A stretch of DNA of 64,000 nucleotides from a bacterium. Its GTDB lineage: Bacteria > Electryoneota > RPQS01 > DYHQ01. The DNA lies in assembly GCA_030622545.1 (NCBI GenBank), contig JAUXGA010000007.1:1-64000 (forward strand). The letters run 5' to 3'. Below the pieces are notes generated by a model. The model saw only the letters and a list, made by a program, of their open reading frames with translations, was not told the origin of the DNA and did no database searches. Of the stretch, positions 26,300-35,015 are shown one piece after another. Position 1 is the stretch's first letter, and each line of letters starts with the position of its first letter. A program made the translations under genes and the position numbers.

Positions 26300-28729
26300 A
26301 TGAAGCGCTTGATGACACTGCTGCTGCTGCTTGTATTTGTTTTAGTTGCTCACGCCGATGAGATGTTCGAAACACCTCTATCGCATGACAACTTTGCTCA
26401 ACCGCTGACCGGAGTGAAAGCGCCGGTCAAAGCACGACACATGGACGACGTCGTGTATATCGAGGACTGGGAAAGCGGCCTGAACGGCTGGGAATCTATT
26501 GACCTGACCGCCACGCCTGGAAGTTGGCACATAGATAGCTGGATGGCATACGGTGGTGCGGGCATGTCCTGGTGTATGGGCGAGCACCCGATTTATTGCG
26601 ACACCGTCGGCTACAACAATGACTGGTACATGGTTTTGAATTCACCTTCAATTGACTTACCTGCCGGCGCAGTGACTCTCACCTTCCAAAGCCGCATCGG
26701 CTGCGAGACCCCAGGAGGCGAAGATCCTCCATGGGACGGCTGGGATGGCTGCAACCTGAGGATTTCGACAGATGGCGGAACCACTTGGATTGTCATTGGC
26801 AACGACAATGTCGATCCGGATTATGATAACTCCAGTCTGTACAGTTTCGGATTCCAGCATGGCGAAGGTCCCAACATTCCCGGCTGGACAGGACAGCATT
26901 TCAATTGGTTTCAAACAACAGCCGACCTCAGTACTTGGGCGGGACAAACGGTCTATCTGCGCTGGGCATTTGCGTCTGATCCAGCGTGGTGCACTTGCGA
27001 CGACGGAGGCAATCGATGGGCTTTCGGGTGGCAGGTAGATGATATTCTGATCATGGCTAGTGACACCGTTTTCTATAATGATGGAACGGATGACACGAAT
27101 TGGGTTAGTGGCACCAACCGACCTATCGCTGGAGACCTCTGGCGAGTGGCGGATGATTGCAGTCCACCGCCTTGCCCGCCGCCATCCGGCTCTCACTATC
27201 TGGCGTGCAACGATGCGGGCAATCTTTCTTACAATGACGATATGAACAATGAAATGATTTCCCCCTATATCGATCTGCGCGGTTTGGATTTTGGCACGCT
27301 CTTAGTTGATTTTCATATCGCGGGACTTTTGGGCAGTGATCCGAACAATTTCCCGGACTGCGATTTCTGGCACTGGGAAGTAACAGCTGACAGTGGAGCT
27401 GAATGGTGTTTTGCCTCGGATCCCTATTGCGTAGGTCTTCCCAATTATGTTCATCCCGACGCACCGGATGTATGGGCTCTCTATAGTGAAGCCTATCTGT
27501 CAGGTTTTGAAATTTCCGATTATATCGGACGCGTGATTAAGCTTAAGGTTGTCATGGAATCGAACTCCGATGATCTTGGCGGAGTGGGTCCATGTTTTGA
27601 CGATATTACCATTACGCACGCGTCCGGTTTTCCCAATGACTTCTCCTGCTATGCGCTGCAGCTCCGCTTCCCGACAAACGAAATACGGCCTACATATGGA
27701 ACCGCTTATTTCTCGAATGAAGGTTCGCTGGCTCCTCCGGGACCTGTGGCTTGCTGGTGGAAGGTGGAAGGCAGCTCGATGCAGCGCTTGATGCCGAACC
27801 TTGACATAGCGCCCGGCGCCGCCGACACGCGCAACTTTACGTGGACGCCGGCGGCGGTAGGTGATGCGTCGATTTCAGCTTGGACAGCGCTCAATGTTGA
27901 CGAAAATCTGGAAAACGACACCAGCTACTGCACCGCTATCGAGGTGCGAGGTGAGACGGCTGATCTGGAAATGGGTTATGATAACCGCACAACCCAGTAC
28001 GCATTCAACTTTGACGCCGGTAACGGCGCGATGGTGAAATTCACTCCGGAAGCAGACAGTATTTTGTTGCCGGTGCTTGTGAAGACGATTCGCGCTCAGT
28101 TTGACGGGAGTCAGCTTGCGGATGTGGACTTCACCCTGCACATCTATGCAGATGACGCCGACGCACCGGGAACTGAATTGCACACACAGACGGTTACGGT
28201 AACCACGTCTGAAGTGCTCCCGGCTTGGAAAGAAATCGTCATTAATTCCTGGCTGACAGTTGATGGAAATTTCTGGGTCTGGTTTGAGATTGAAGATGCC
28301 GGCCAGTACCCGAAGATGATTGGAGACGAAGGTGAAGCTTGGGCAGACCACGACCATTTCCATACGTGGGATGGCTCGGGTGCTCCGGACAACACAACCT
28401 ACTTCTATACTGTCCGTGCACAGGTTGCGGCAGGTGTAGCGGCGGAAATTCATGATATTTCTCCGACCAGCTACAGCCTCGCGCAGAATTATCCCAATCC
28501 GTTTAACCCGGTCACCGACATTCACTATTCCATTGCACATGCCGATAAGGTGACTCTGCGGGTATTCAACGTGTTGGGTCAGGAAGTCGCCGTGTTGGTT
28601 GACGGCTTGCAGACTGCGGGACTTCACAAAGTCTCCTTCGACGGAGCGAACTTTCCGTCAGGTGTTTACATCTACCGACTCGAAACACCGAACTTCTCGA
28701 GCTCGCGCAAGATGCTGCTCCTGAAGTAA
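26300..28729 (+). CDS. Secreted multidomain protein with T9SS type A C-terminal sorting domain
   Basis: An 809-residue exported protein. The ATG at 26300 is used because GGAGG lies 8 nt upstream and the signal peptide (MKRLMTLLLLLVFVLVAHA) begins there. The middle has jelly-roll, MAM-like or concanavalin-like segments typical of surface adhesins, with many Trp, Asp and Gly residues. The last ~80 residues contain LAQNYPNPFNPVTDI, NVLGQEVAVLVDG, FPSGVYIYRLET and a basic end SSRKMLLLK, the FlgD-like T9SS type A sorting domain. It would pass the inner membrane by Sec and the outer membrane by T9SS, with cleavage by PorU. Ligand or substrate unknown. Confidence 0.85.
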   Translation: MKRLMTLLLLLVFVLVAHADEMFETPLSHDNFAQPLTGVKAPVKARHMDDVVYIEDWESGLNGWESIDLTATPGSWHIDSWMAYGGAGMSWCMGEHPIYCDTVGYNNDWYMVLNSPSIDLPAGAVTLTFQSRIGCETPGGEDPPWDGWDGCNLRISTDGGTTWIVIGNDNVDPDYDNSSLYSFGFQHGEGPNIPGWTGQHFNWFQTTADLSTWAGQTVYLRWAFASDPAWCTCDDGGNRWAFGWQVDDILIMASDTVFYNDGTDDTNWVSGTNRPIAGDLWRVADDCSPPPCPPPSGSHYLACNDAGNLSYNDDMNNEMISPYIDLRGLDFGTLLVDFHIAGLLGSDPNNFPDCDFWHWEVTADSGAEWCFASDPYCVGLPNYVHPDAPDVWALYSEAYLSGFEISDYIGRVIKLKVVMESNSDDLGGVGPCFDDITITHASGFPNDFSCYALQLRFPTNEIRPTYGTAYFSNEGSLAPPGPVACWWKVEGSSMQRLMPNLDIAPGAADTRNFTWTPAAVGDASISAWTALNVDENLENDTSYCTAIEVRGETADLEMGYDNRTTQYAFNFDAGNGAMVKFTPEADSILLPVLVKTIRAQFDGSQLADVDFTLHIYADDADAPGTELHTQTVTVTTSEVLPAWKEIVINSWLTVDGNFWVWFEIEDAGQYPKMIGDEGEAWADHDHFHTWDGSGAPDNTTYFYTVRAQVAAGVAAEIHDISPTSYSLAQNYPNPFNPVTDIHYSIAHADKVTLRVFNVLGQEVAVLVDGLQTAGLHKVSFDGANFPSGVYIYRLETPNFSSSRKMLLLK

Positions 28730-28751
28730 TCGTTCAAACATCTAACAATCC

Positions 28752-28788
28752 AAAACCCCGGTCGGGCTTTTCCCGACCGGGGTTTTTT
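28752..28788. terminator. Bidirectional terminator between convergent genes
   Basis: An 11-bp perfect stem CCCCGGTCGGG/CCCGACCGGGG flanked by AAAA on the left and TTTTTT on the right. It serves the plus-strand T9SS-exported gene and probably also the minus-strand LptF/LptG gene. Confidence 0.9.
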
Positions 28789-28799
28789 ATGTCCGTAGA

Positions 28800-28819
28800 G
28801 GCGCACCCGTGTGTGCGCC
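28800..28819. repeat. GC-rich palindrome downstream of the LptF/LptG gene
   Basis: GGCGCAC-N6-GTGCGCC, 7-bp stem. It starts AGAGGCGCACCCG, loosely like the family C repeats at 16255 and 25632. Confidence 0.4.
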
Positions 28820-28836
28820 CGTCTATGCCCTCCGCC

Positions 28837-30015
28837 TTATCCCGCAGACTTTCGTCGGCGGAAAATTTTGGCGATTTTATCCCACGGAATCGTAAGCGCG
28901 CTTCGGGTTTGGCGCCAGATTAGAAATAGTCCCAACGCTGCGAAGAGAACATTCGGCGCCCACATCGCCACTCCGGGGCTGACATAGCCGCGCTCGGCTA
29001 AGTCTTCCCCGCTTATCAGGAAAATCCAATAGACGAGGAAGAAAACTATCGAGAAACCCGCCGAAACACCGAGCCCCCCCCGCTGCGCCATAATCCCCAA
29101 CGGAACGCCAAGAAGCGCAAAGACGATACACGCGATTGAAATGGAATATTTCTTATTGATTTCCACCCAGTAGCCCGCTAATTGCCGCCGATTTTTTTCA
29201 GGATTTTTTTCGAGCCGCCGGACTTTCGCATACATCTGGCTGAGAGTCATCTCCCGGTCACTGCGCCACTGACTGTCGGTTCGTTCCAGAAGCATTCCCG
29301 GCGCTTTCACGCGGAACATCGCACGTTTAAATTCAGTTCTATGATATTCCTGCGGTTTCAATTTGGAAGCGCGGCCAATTTCGCCATTCATCAGCGTAAA
29401 TAGAAAACCGACTTCGATCGAATCATATTCGAGAACGCCCCGTTCTGCGGTGATGGTCGTCTGCCATTCGGGATCATTTTCGTCATATAGCACAACGTTT
29501 TTCAAGCGGGATGTATTCGGATCCACCTCCCGCGCATAAAAAACATAGCCGGGAATATCAAAAAGAAAGACTCCGGCTTCAAGCATCATCGTAGGGCGTT
29601 TGCGATGGATATCCGACCGCAGAACACGGTACCGGTGATTCATCAGAGGAAGGATATGGTTCTGGAATTCGATAAGCACGCCCGCTAAAACCGTCGCCGC
29701 AATCAGAGGCGGCATCAAAAGACGAATCGACCCGACGCCGCAAGCCTTAAGCGCTGTGATTTCACGGTCTGCGGACATCCGGCCAAAAGCCGCCAGTGTC
29801 GCCACTAATACCCCCATCGGCACCGCGAGCGCAATCATCCACGCGAGGTTCAAAAAGAAGAATTCGAAGATGGTTGACATCGGCAAACCCTTTCCCGCCA
29901 CGCGCCCTAACAACTGGAAGACAAGATTTAACATGAAGATGAAGATGATAAGCCCCAGACTGAAAAAGAAAGGGGCGACCAGTTCGCGCAGGATATATCG
30001 AAAAAGCGTCTTCAT
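28837..30015 (-). CDS. LptF/LptG-family lipopolysaccharide export permease
   Basis: A 392-residue inner-membrane protein of the YjgP/YjgQ family, which with LptB forms the ABC transporter that pulls LPS towards the outer membrane. There are three N-terminal helices (from about residue 15), a periplasmic beta-jellyroll (about 130-270) and three C-terminal helices ending in ALGLFLIWR and a basic tail. Whether it is LptF or LptG cannot be decided here. A TATATT box lies only ~10 nt before the ATG, so the message may have a very short leader. Confidence 0.85.
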   Translation of the reverse strand: MKTLFRYILRELVAPFFFSLGLIIFIFMLNLVFQLLGRVAGKGLPMSTIFEFFFLNLAWMIALAVPMGVLVATLAAFGRMSADREITALKACGVGSIRLLMPPLIAATVLAGVLIEFQNHILPLMNHRYRVLRSDIHRKRPTMMLEAGVFLFDIPGYVFYAREVDPNTSRLKNVVLYDENDPEWQTTITAERGVLEYDSIEVGFLFTLMNGEIGRASKLKPQEYHRTEFKRAMFRVKAPGMLLERTDSQWRSDREMTLSQMYAKVRRLEKNPEKNRRQLAGYWVEINKKYSISIACIVFALLGVPLGIMAQRGGLGVSAGFSIVFFLVYWIFLISGEDLAERGYVSPGVAMWAPNVLFAALGLFLIWRQTRSALTIPWDKIAKIFRRRKSAG

Positions 30016-30042
30016 AGCACACCCAATATACGAAAAATGCGG

Positions 30043-30071
30043 TTGATTTTAAAATGGATTTTTCATATATT
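30043..30071 (+). promoter_or_regulatory. Promoter of tRNA-Ser(TGA)
   Basis: TTGATT, 17 nt, TATATT, ending 29 nt before the tRNA. Confidence 0.7.
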
Positions 30072-30100
30072 GATAAACTACAGGTTATTGGCCTGTATTT

Positions 30101-30186
30101 GGAGGACTAGTCCTAATTGGTAAGGCAGCGGTCTTGAAAACCGCCGGGCTTTGCGGCCCTTGGGGGTTCGAATCCCTCGTCCTCCG
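30101..30186 (+). tRNA. tRNA-Ser (anticodon TGA)
   Basis: Acceptor GGAGGAC/GTCCTCC, anticodon stem-loop GCGGT-CTTGAAA-ACCGC giving TGA, a long class II variable arm (CGGGCTTTGCGGCCC) and T-loop GGTTCGAATCC. The 3' CCA is not encoded. It forms the left edge of the restriction-modification pair. Confidence 0.95.
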
Positions 30187-30209
30187 CTAATTGCAATATA
30201 GAAATAGAC

Positions 30210-31796
30210 ATGCATACCGCAAAACAGCTACTTACAATTAGAGATGCAAGTAAATGGGCAAGCCGATTTCTCAATAGAGATATTGGCGAATCCAATATTT
30301 CCTATTTGATCCAGTACGGAAAAGTACGGAAACACAATGGTGGTAACGGTACACTTATCGATTTGACCGAGCTGAAAGACTACTACCAATCATACCATGG
30401 TAAAAGGGAAATAAATTGGAAGGAAAAATTAGGCGATGACCTCAATTGGGCACTCTCTTTTGATCACCTAAGAGAGAAGGATACGACCAAGCATGTTCAC
30501 CGCTTGCATCCCTATAAAGGAAAATTTATTCCTCAGCTCGTTGAGTATTTTATTGACTCTCACACAGATGATTTCAAAAAGGAAGTATATTTTAGAAAGG
30601 GAGATGTTATTCTTGATCCCTTTTGCGGTTCGGGCACGATGCTGGTACAAGCTGCTGAAATGGGAATCGATGCAATAGGCGTGGATATTTCACGTTTTAA
30701 TTGCATGATAGCGGAAACAAAATTACTCGATTACAATTTAGTTGCTCTTGAAAAAGAAGTCGAAAAAATAAGGGAAGCAATTGCAAATTACGAGGCCGAC
30801 AGTAAAATCACTTCTTTTGAAAACGATCTATTGCCTCGTATGGCCGATTTTAATAATAGATATTTTCCGAGTCCAGAATTCAAATATAAAATTCAAAGGG
30901 GACAAATAAATGAGAGCCAATACGCGGTAGCAAAAGAAAAGGAATTTTTAAGAATCTACAACGGTCTTGTGAGAAAATACAAAATCGAGCTTAATCATTC
31001 TGCCGGAAGCACTTTCTTGGATAAGTGGTATATCAAAAATGTCCGCAAAGAAATCGATTTTGCGTTTGAACTTGTCAAAAGGATAAAAAATACCAAGAAC
31101 AAAAAGATTTTGGCAGTGATTTTGAGCCGTACAATTCGGTCATGTCGAGCTACGACACATTCGGATTTGGCCACGCTCAAAGAGCCGCAGCTAACTACAT
31201 ACTATTGCTTCAAGCACAAGAAAATTTGCAAACCTTTGTTTTCTATAAAATCTTGGTTTGATCGCTATGCGAGGAATACAGTATATCGGCTAAAATCTTT
31301 TGCACAATTAAAGCAGGATAACCATTTCGCTGTTCTTCCAGCGGACTCGCGAACGGTTGATATTTTTACAGAAATCGAAAAACGAAATAAGAAGTTCCAT
31401 GCGTCATTGAAGAAACAAAAAATCAAAGGGATTTTTACTTCACCCCCGTATGTTGGTCAAATTGATTATCATGAACAACATGCATACGCATATGATCTTT
31501 TTGGATTTAAACGCAAAGATGATTTAGAAATAGGTCCGCTTTTTAAAGGGCAAGGGTTAGAAGCTCGCCGACCCTATGTTCAAGGGATTGTAGACGTGTT
31601 GAACAATTGTAGGCCGTATCTCAAAAAGGATTTTGATATTTTCATTGTTGCAAATGATAAATACAACCTCTATCCAGAGATTGCAGAAATGGCGAATATG
31701 AGAATAGTGAATCAATTTAAGCGTCCAGTATTGAATCGCACCGAACGGGATCGAAATCCATATTCAGAAATTATTTTTCAGCTGAAAAACAAGTAA
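30210..31796 (+). CDS. Type II DNA methyltransferase (amino-methylating, TSPPY type)
   Basis: A 528-residue methyltransferase that would protect host DNA from the adjacent nuclease. The first ~60 residues look like a helix-turn-helix DNA-binding region. Motif I is DPFCGSGTM (from D136) and motif IV is TSPPYVG (S411-Y414), with ~270 residues between them that probably hold target recognition. TSPPY favours N4-cytosine methylation, but N6-adenine is not excluded. There is no Shine-Dalgarno before the ATG, which lies 24 nt after the tRNA end. The gene is clearly more A/T-rich than its neighbours, suggesting transfer. Confidence 0.88.
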   Translation: MHTAKQLLTIRDASKWASRFLNRDIGESNISYLIQYGKVRKHNGGNGTLIDLTELKDYYQSYHGKREINWKEKLGDDLNWALSFDHLREKDTTKHVHRLHPYKGKFIPQLVEYFIDSHTDDFKKEVYFRKGDVILDPFCGSGTMLVQAAEMGIDAIGVDISRFNCMIAETKLLDYNLVALEKEVEKIREAIANYEADSKITSFENDLLPRMADFNNRYFPSPEFKYKIQRGQINESQYAVAKEKEFLRIYNGLVRKYKIELNHSAGSTFLDKWYIKNVRKEIDFAFELVKRIKNTKNKKILAVILSRTIRSCRATTHSDLATLKEPQLTTYYCFKHKKICKPLFSIKSWFDRYARNTVYRLKSFAQLKQDNHFAVLPADSRTVDIFTEIEKRNKKFHASLKKQKIKGIFTSPPYVGQIDYHEQHAYAYDLFGFKRKDDLEIGPLFKGQGLEARRPYVQGIVDVLNNCRPYLKKDFDIFIVANDKYNLYPEIAEMANMRIVNQFKRPVLNRTERDRNPYSEIIFQLKNK

Positions 31797-31800
31797 TCTT

Positions 31801-32610
31801 ATGGCATTAACACAAGATCAACACAACAGAATCAGTGAAGTTGTTAAGAAAATATTACTAAAGCGAATTGATAATTTTCCAGAATTGGGTGCACAAATTC
31901 GCAATGCCCCATTTCATAGTGCCCTTATAGATTGTTTTAGGGATCGGCTTGAGCCGTTAAACATAGAAATACCTTACCTATTTGCCATAGCAAGTTGGTT
32001 GCAAGGGTTAAACACCTCTCTTGGAACAGGATTTGAGAATATTTCTCATATTTTATCGGGCGGCTATAAACGTAGATTTACAGGAGCCTATAACTTGGTC
32101 GTTAAAACTAATCAAGCTTCTCAAATAGATAACATAATACGCGATTTAAAATTAGGCGCTTATTTGCCAGACTTAAATAGAGAGAATAATCTAATCTTTA
32201 ATTATTCAAATACGGATCAGGAAACTGAATCTCTGCCGTTTACCGTTGATACCTACATAGAAAGAGAAAATGAAATTATTGCGATAGAAATGAAATCCGT
32301 TAGACCAAATTCTGGAGAAGGACGAGGCGAAAAACAAAAGATTTTGTATGGGAAAGCCGCATTAAAATTGCAAAATCCAGAAAAAGATATTAAGTTCTTT
32401 ATGGGATTCCCTTTTGATCCGACATCAGAAACACCGACGGGACATAACAAAGAAAGATTCTTTAACTATTTAGTCGAGTTCAAAAAGTTTTTTGATCAGG
32501 AAGAGGTTCTAATCGCCGATGAGTTGTGGGACTTCCTTAGTGGCAATCGTGAAACAATGAATGATATATTGGACGTGATAGCAGAAACGGTATCGCAAGT
32601 AAGGAATTGA
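31801..32610 (+). CDS. Type II restriction endonuclease, probably TdeIII-like
   Basis: A 269-residue PD-(D/E)XK nuclease candidate. The core reads VDTYIEREN...IAIEMKSVRPN (about residues 148-170), giving Asp and Glu-X-Lys, followed by SGEGRGEKQKILYGKAAL. This pattern recalls the TdeIII family of type II enzymes, from memory only. It starts 4 nt after the methyltransferase stop and shares its A/T-rich composition, so the two form a restriction-modification operon. The recognition site cannot be read from sequence. Confidence 0.8.
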   Translation: MALTQDQHNRISEVVKKILLKRIDNFPELGAQIRNAPFHSALIDCFRDRLEPLNIEIPYLFAIASWLQGLNTSLGTGFENISHILSGGYKRRFTGAYNLVVKTNQASQIDNIIRDLKLGAYLPDLNRENNLIFNYSNTDQETESLPFTVDTYIERENEIIAIEMKSVRPNSGEGRGEKQKILYGKAALKLQNPEKDIKFFMGFPFDPTSETPTGHNKERFFNYLVEFKKFFDQEEVLIADELWDFLSGNRETMNDILDVIAETVSQVRN

Positions 32611-32646
32611 TTAAGTAAAGAATATCTGGACATAAATTTTTGACAC

Positions 32647-32737
<91 letters not shown>

Positions 32738-32741
32738 AACC

Positions 32742-32776
32742 AACCCACAAGCACTTGTTTTTTAAGCTTGTGGGTT
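32742..32776 (+). terminator. Terminator of tRNA-Ser(GCT)
   Basis: An 11-bp stem AACCCACAAGC/GCTTGTGGGTT followed by GTTTATTAT, six bases after the tRNA. Confidence 0.75.
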
Positions 32777-32817
32777 GTTTATTATGTATCAATGGTATAG
32801 CTATCGAAATTGGCTTT

Positions 32818-32934
32818 ATGAAATCACAACAGACACTCTATATCACAACCCGGGATGACTGGCAGGCATGGCTGGAAAAAAATCATGAAAAGAAGCCATC
32901 AAAATGCTGGCACAAGACAAAAAGTTGGGGATGA
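32818..32934 (+). pseudogene. N-terminal remnant of a YdeI/OmdA-family gene
   Basis: A 38-codon frame opening with ATG. Its translation starts MKSQQTLYITTRDDWQAW and continues LEKNHEKK. This is the start pattern of YdeI/OmpD-associated (bacteriocin-protection) proteins, which are normally ~190 residues. The frame then hits a stop and no more of the family follows. It overlaps the first codons of the pgeF frame. No Shine-Dalgarno is visible. It looks like debris from recombination next to the tRNA. Confidence 0.55.
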
Positions 32935-33655
32935 AATAGAGTTGTTGCCTGAATGGGACGGCGTTCTGATGGCGTTTTCCGAAAAGCGGCACGGCGGGAT
33001 GTCTTTCAATCGTCATGAGATAAGTGAAGTTGTCCGGAATCGTCGCCGCTTCTTCGCGGAATGGAATCTGGAACTTTCTGATGGTGTCTCGTGTGAGCTG
33101 GTACACGGAGCCGTGGTTGCCCGAGTCGATGCGGCGGATAAATGGCGAGGCGCGGCTTCACCTGACAACGCCATCGCAGAAACCGACGCGCTGATAACAT
33201 CAGAGCCGGGATTGATTCTGACGACCACGCATGCCGACTGCGCACCGATTTACTACTTCGATAAATCGCAGCGGATGGTGGGTTTGGCTCATGCGGGTTG
33301 GCGCGGAATTTTAGCCGGTTTGCCGGGGAACGTCGTTCGGGCATTCGGCAACCGACCTGAAGAAATAAAAATCGCCATCGGCCCGACCATCTGCGCGCAT
33401 CATTATCCGGTTGAGAAAGATGTCGCTGATGCGTTTGCCGAGCGTTTCGGCGAAGATGTACTCACGCGCAAGACAAGTCAGACTCATTTGCATCTTGCTG
33501 AGGCGATTCGTTCGGACTTAACAGCCGCCGGAGTTCCCGCTTCGAACATCGAAATGCCGAAAGCGTGTACCTATTGTGAACCTGCGCTCAGTTCTTGGCG
33601 GCGGGATAGAGATGACGTCAAGCCCATGCTTGCGCTTATTGTTTTGAGGTCTTAG
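32855..33655 (+). CDS. pgeF: PgeF/YfiH/LACC1-family multicopper-like oxidoreductase (peptidoglycan editing factor)
   Basis: Family motifs are AFSEKRHGGMS, THADCAPIYYF, GLAHAGWRG, IGPTICAHHY and CTYCEPA, carrying the His/Cys metal ligands of YfiH proteins. Members act on purine nucleosides or edit peptidoglycan precursors. The frame opens with an ATG at 32855, but its first 27 codons overlap the YdeI-like remnant in another frame and do not resemble the family. A TTG at 32942 (MLPEWDGVLMAF) fits the normal N-terminus better. The gene lies 3 nt upstream of thiN, so the pair is co-transcribed. Confidence 0.85.
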   Translation: MTGRHGWKKIMKRSHQNAGTRQKVGDEIELLPEWDGVLMAFSEKRHGGMSFNRHEISEVVRNRRRFFAEWNLELSDGVSCELVHGAVVARVDAADKWRGAASPDNAIAETDALITSEPGLILTTTHADCAPIYYFDKSQRMVGLAHAGWRGILAGLPGNVVRAFGNRPEEIKIAIGPTICAHHYPVEKDVADAFAERFGEDVLTRKTSQTHLHLAEAIRSDLTAAGVPASNIEMPKACTYCEPALSSWRRDRDDVKPMLALIVLRS

Positions 33656-33658
33656 TCG

Positions 33659-34345
33659 ATGTCTGCAAACACGAAGAATATAATTTATGACGCGTTCGTT
33701 TTAGCGAATGGCGAGCCGCCGCCGAAAGCATGCCTGCGCACATTGTGTGAAAGCTCGCGGCATGTGGTGGCGCTGGATGGCGCAACGGAGCGACTCATTG
33801 CTTTGAGAATATGGCCGGACGTGATTCTCGGAGACCTCGATTCGATTTCAACTTCCACACTGAAACAAGCAACCCGGCGAAATATAAAAATCGTACGCAT
33901 CAGCGGACAGGAGACAGCCGACTTAGAAAAGGGCTTGCGATTCTGTCAGCGACGAGGATGGAAGCGGATTATTGTTTCGGGTTTCATAGGGCCGCGACTG
34001 GACCACAGTGTAAACGCGCTCGGCGTCTTTGCGAAATTCTCAAAATTGGAACTGACGCTGATAACCTCACAGTCCATCGGAAGAGTCGTGCAGGGCAGGC
34101 GCGTTTTGACATGCTCTATGCAGCCCGGTTTGCGTGTATCTATTATGCCCCTCCCTGAAGCGCGAGGAGTCACGCTCACCGGCGTCAAATGGCCGCTGAA
34201 TAATCGCACGTTAAAACTGAGCGGTAAAGTCAGCCTCAGCAACGAAGCGACAAGCAATGTCGTAACGATGCGCCAAACTTCCGGCTGCAGCATTTTCATT
34301 TTGCACCGCCGCCGCAGTCAGATATTTCTTGACTGTGACACTTGA
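33659..34345 (+). CDS. thiN: Thiamine pyrophosphokinase
   Basis: A 228-residue enzyme transferring pyrophosphate from ATP to thiamine. Typical motifs are ALDGATERL, ILGDLDSIS, the DLEKGLRF helix, GPRLDHSVNAL and LKLSGKVSLSNEATS. It follows pgeF after 3 nt. Confidence 0.88.
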   Translation: MSANTKNIIYDAFVLANGEPPPKACLRTLCESSRHVVALDGATERLIALRIWPDVILGDLDSISTSTLKQATRRNIKIVRISGQETADLEKGLRFCQRRGWKRIIVSGFIGPRLDHSVNALGVFAKFSKLELTLITSQSIGRVVQGRRVLTCSMQPGLRVSIMPLPEARGVTLTGVKWPLNNRTLKLSGKVSLSNEATSNVVTMRQTSGCSIFILHRRRSQIFLDCDT

Positions 34346-34370
34346 CATTGGACACACATCCTTAGAAAAG

Positions 34371-34398
34371 AAAAACCCGACGAATTGCCGGGTTTTTT
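34371..34398 (+). terminator. Terminator after thiN
   Basis: Stem AACCCG/CGGGTT, extended by A-T pairs, then a TTTTTT tract. Confidence 0.75.
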
Positions 34399-34471
34399 CA
34401 TATCGTCTTGCAATTATTGTGTGTTTATGGACAGCTTGTCACAACAACATAGTTCCTGTAGGACTCGATCA

Positions 34472-34582
34472 GGTCATCACACCATCAATTTTAATGGAGC
34501 CAATCTTCCATCCGGAACCTATATCTACACGTTGCAGGCCGGCGGTCATCAAGTTACCAAAAAGATGATCCCGATGAAGTAA
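34472..34582 (+). pseudogene. Orphan C-terminal tail of a T9SS type A sorting domain
   Basis: The last 36 codons of a frame read GHHTINFNGANLPSGTYIY then TLQAGGHQVTKKMIPMK and a stop. This is the final third of a T9SS type A sorting domain (compare FPSGVYIYRLET...KMLLLK at 28640-28729). No start codon with a signal peptide or body precedes it; upstream is the thiN terminator. It is followed by its own terminator at 34660, so it is the 3' end of a deleted exported-protein gene. Confidence 0.75.
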
Positions 34583-34659
34583 TGCGTGCAGCACGCTTGA
34601 CCACCCATTTTCCTGTGGTGAAGTTAGGTCAAGAAAAACACCTTTGAACGAGAGCAACA

Positions 34660-34688
34660 AGCCCTTAGGATTTCTTCCCAAGGGCTTG
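34660..34688 (+). terminator. Terminator left over from the lost T9SS cargo gene
   Basis: AAGCCCTT/AAGGGCTT stem with a 13-nt loop, then GGTTTTTT. It lies 78 nt after the orphan sorting-domain stop. No other feature is seen between 34689 and 34835. Confidence 0.7.
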
Positions 34689-34835
34689 GTTTTTTATCGT
34701 AACGCGCACGACCTTCAAACCCGCAACCTCCAGCGTAACAGGTTAGAGTTCTAATCAACCTGATTTTTCCGAACGAATCTTCTTTTTACTCCGAACTGGT
34801 CACGATTAATCGAATTCCGCCTTTCGGCGCCTATC

Positions 34836-35015
34836 TCATGTCGATGTGAGAAGCTGTTGCGGTGGGCTTTCCACCTCAGAAACAATCTCCATGAGCTTCT
34901 CCACCTCGTTCGCCGCCTCGGACACGGCAGCAAGTTGATCTCGATCCATTTCTCGCAGCGCCTCATCCAGTTTCACAAAGACGATGCGATATTCAGCTGG
35001 GGACAAGGTAGTCAT
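34836..35015 (-). CDS. 59-residue acidic helical protein coupled to the SDH-type protease gene
   Basis: A short frame of 59 codons beginning MTTLSPAEYRIVFVKLDEAL and ending QQLLTST. Its ATG overlaps the TGA of the protease gene (ATGA), the mark of translational coupling. The product is acidic, has no Cys, and looks like two amphipathic helices. No family is recognised. It may be a partner or inhibitor of the protease. The overlap and the protein-like composition argue that it is real. Confidence 0.6.
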   Translation of the reverse strand: MTTLSPAEYRIVFVKLDEALREMDRDQLAAVSEAANEVEKLMEIVSEVESPPQQLLTST

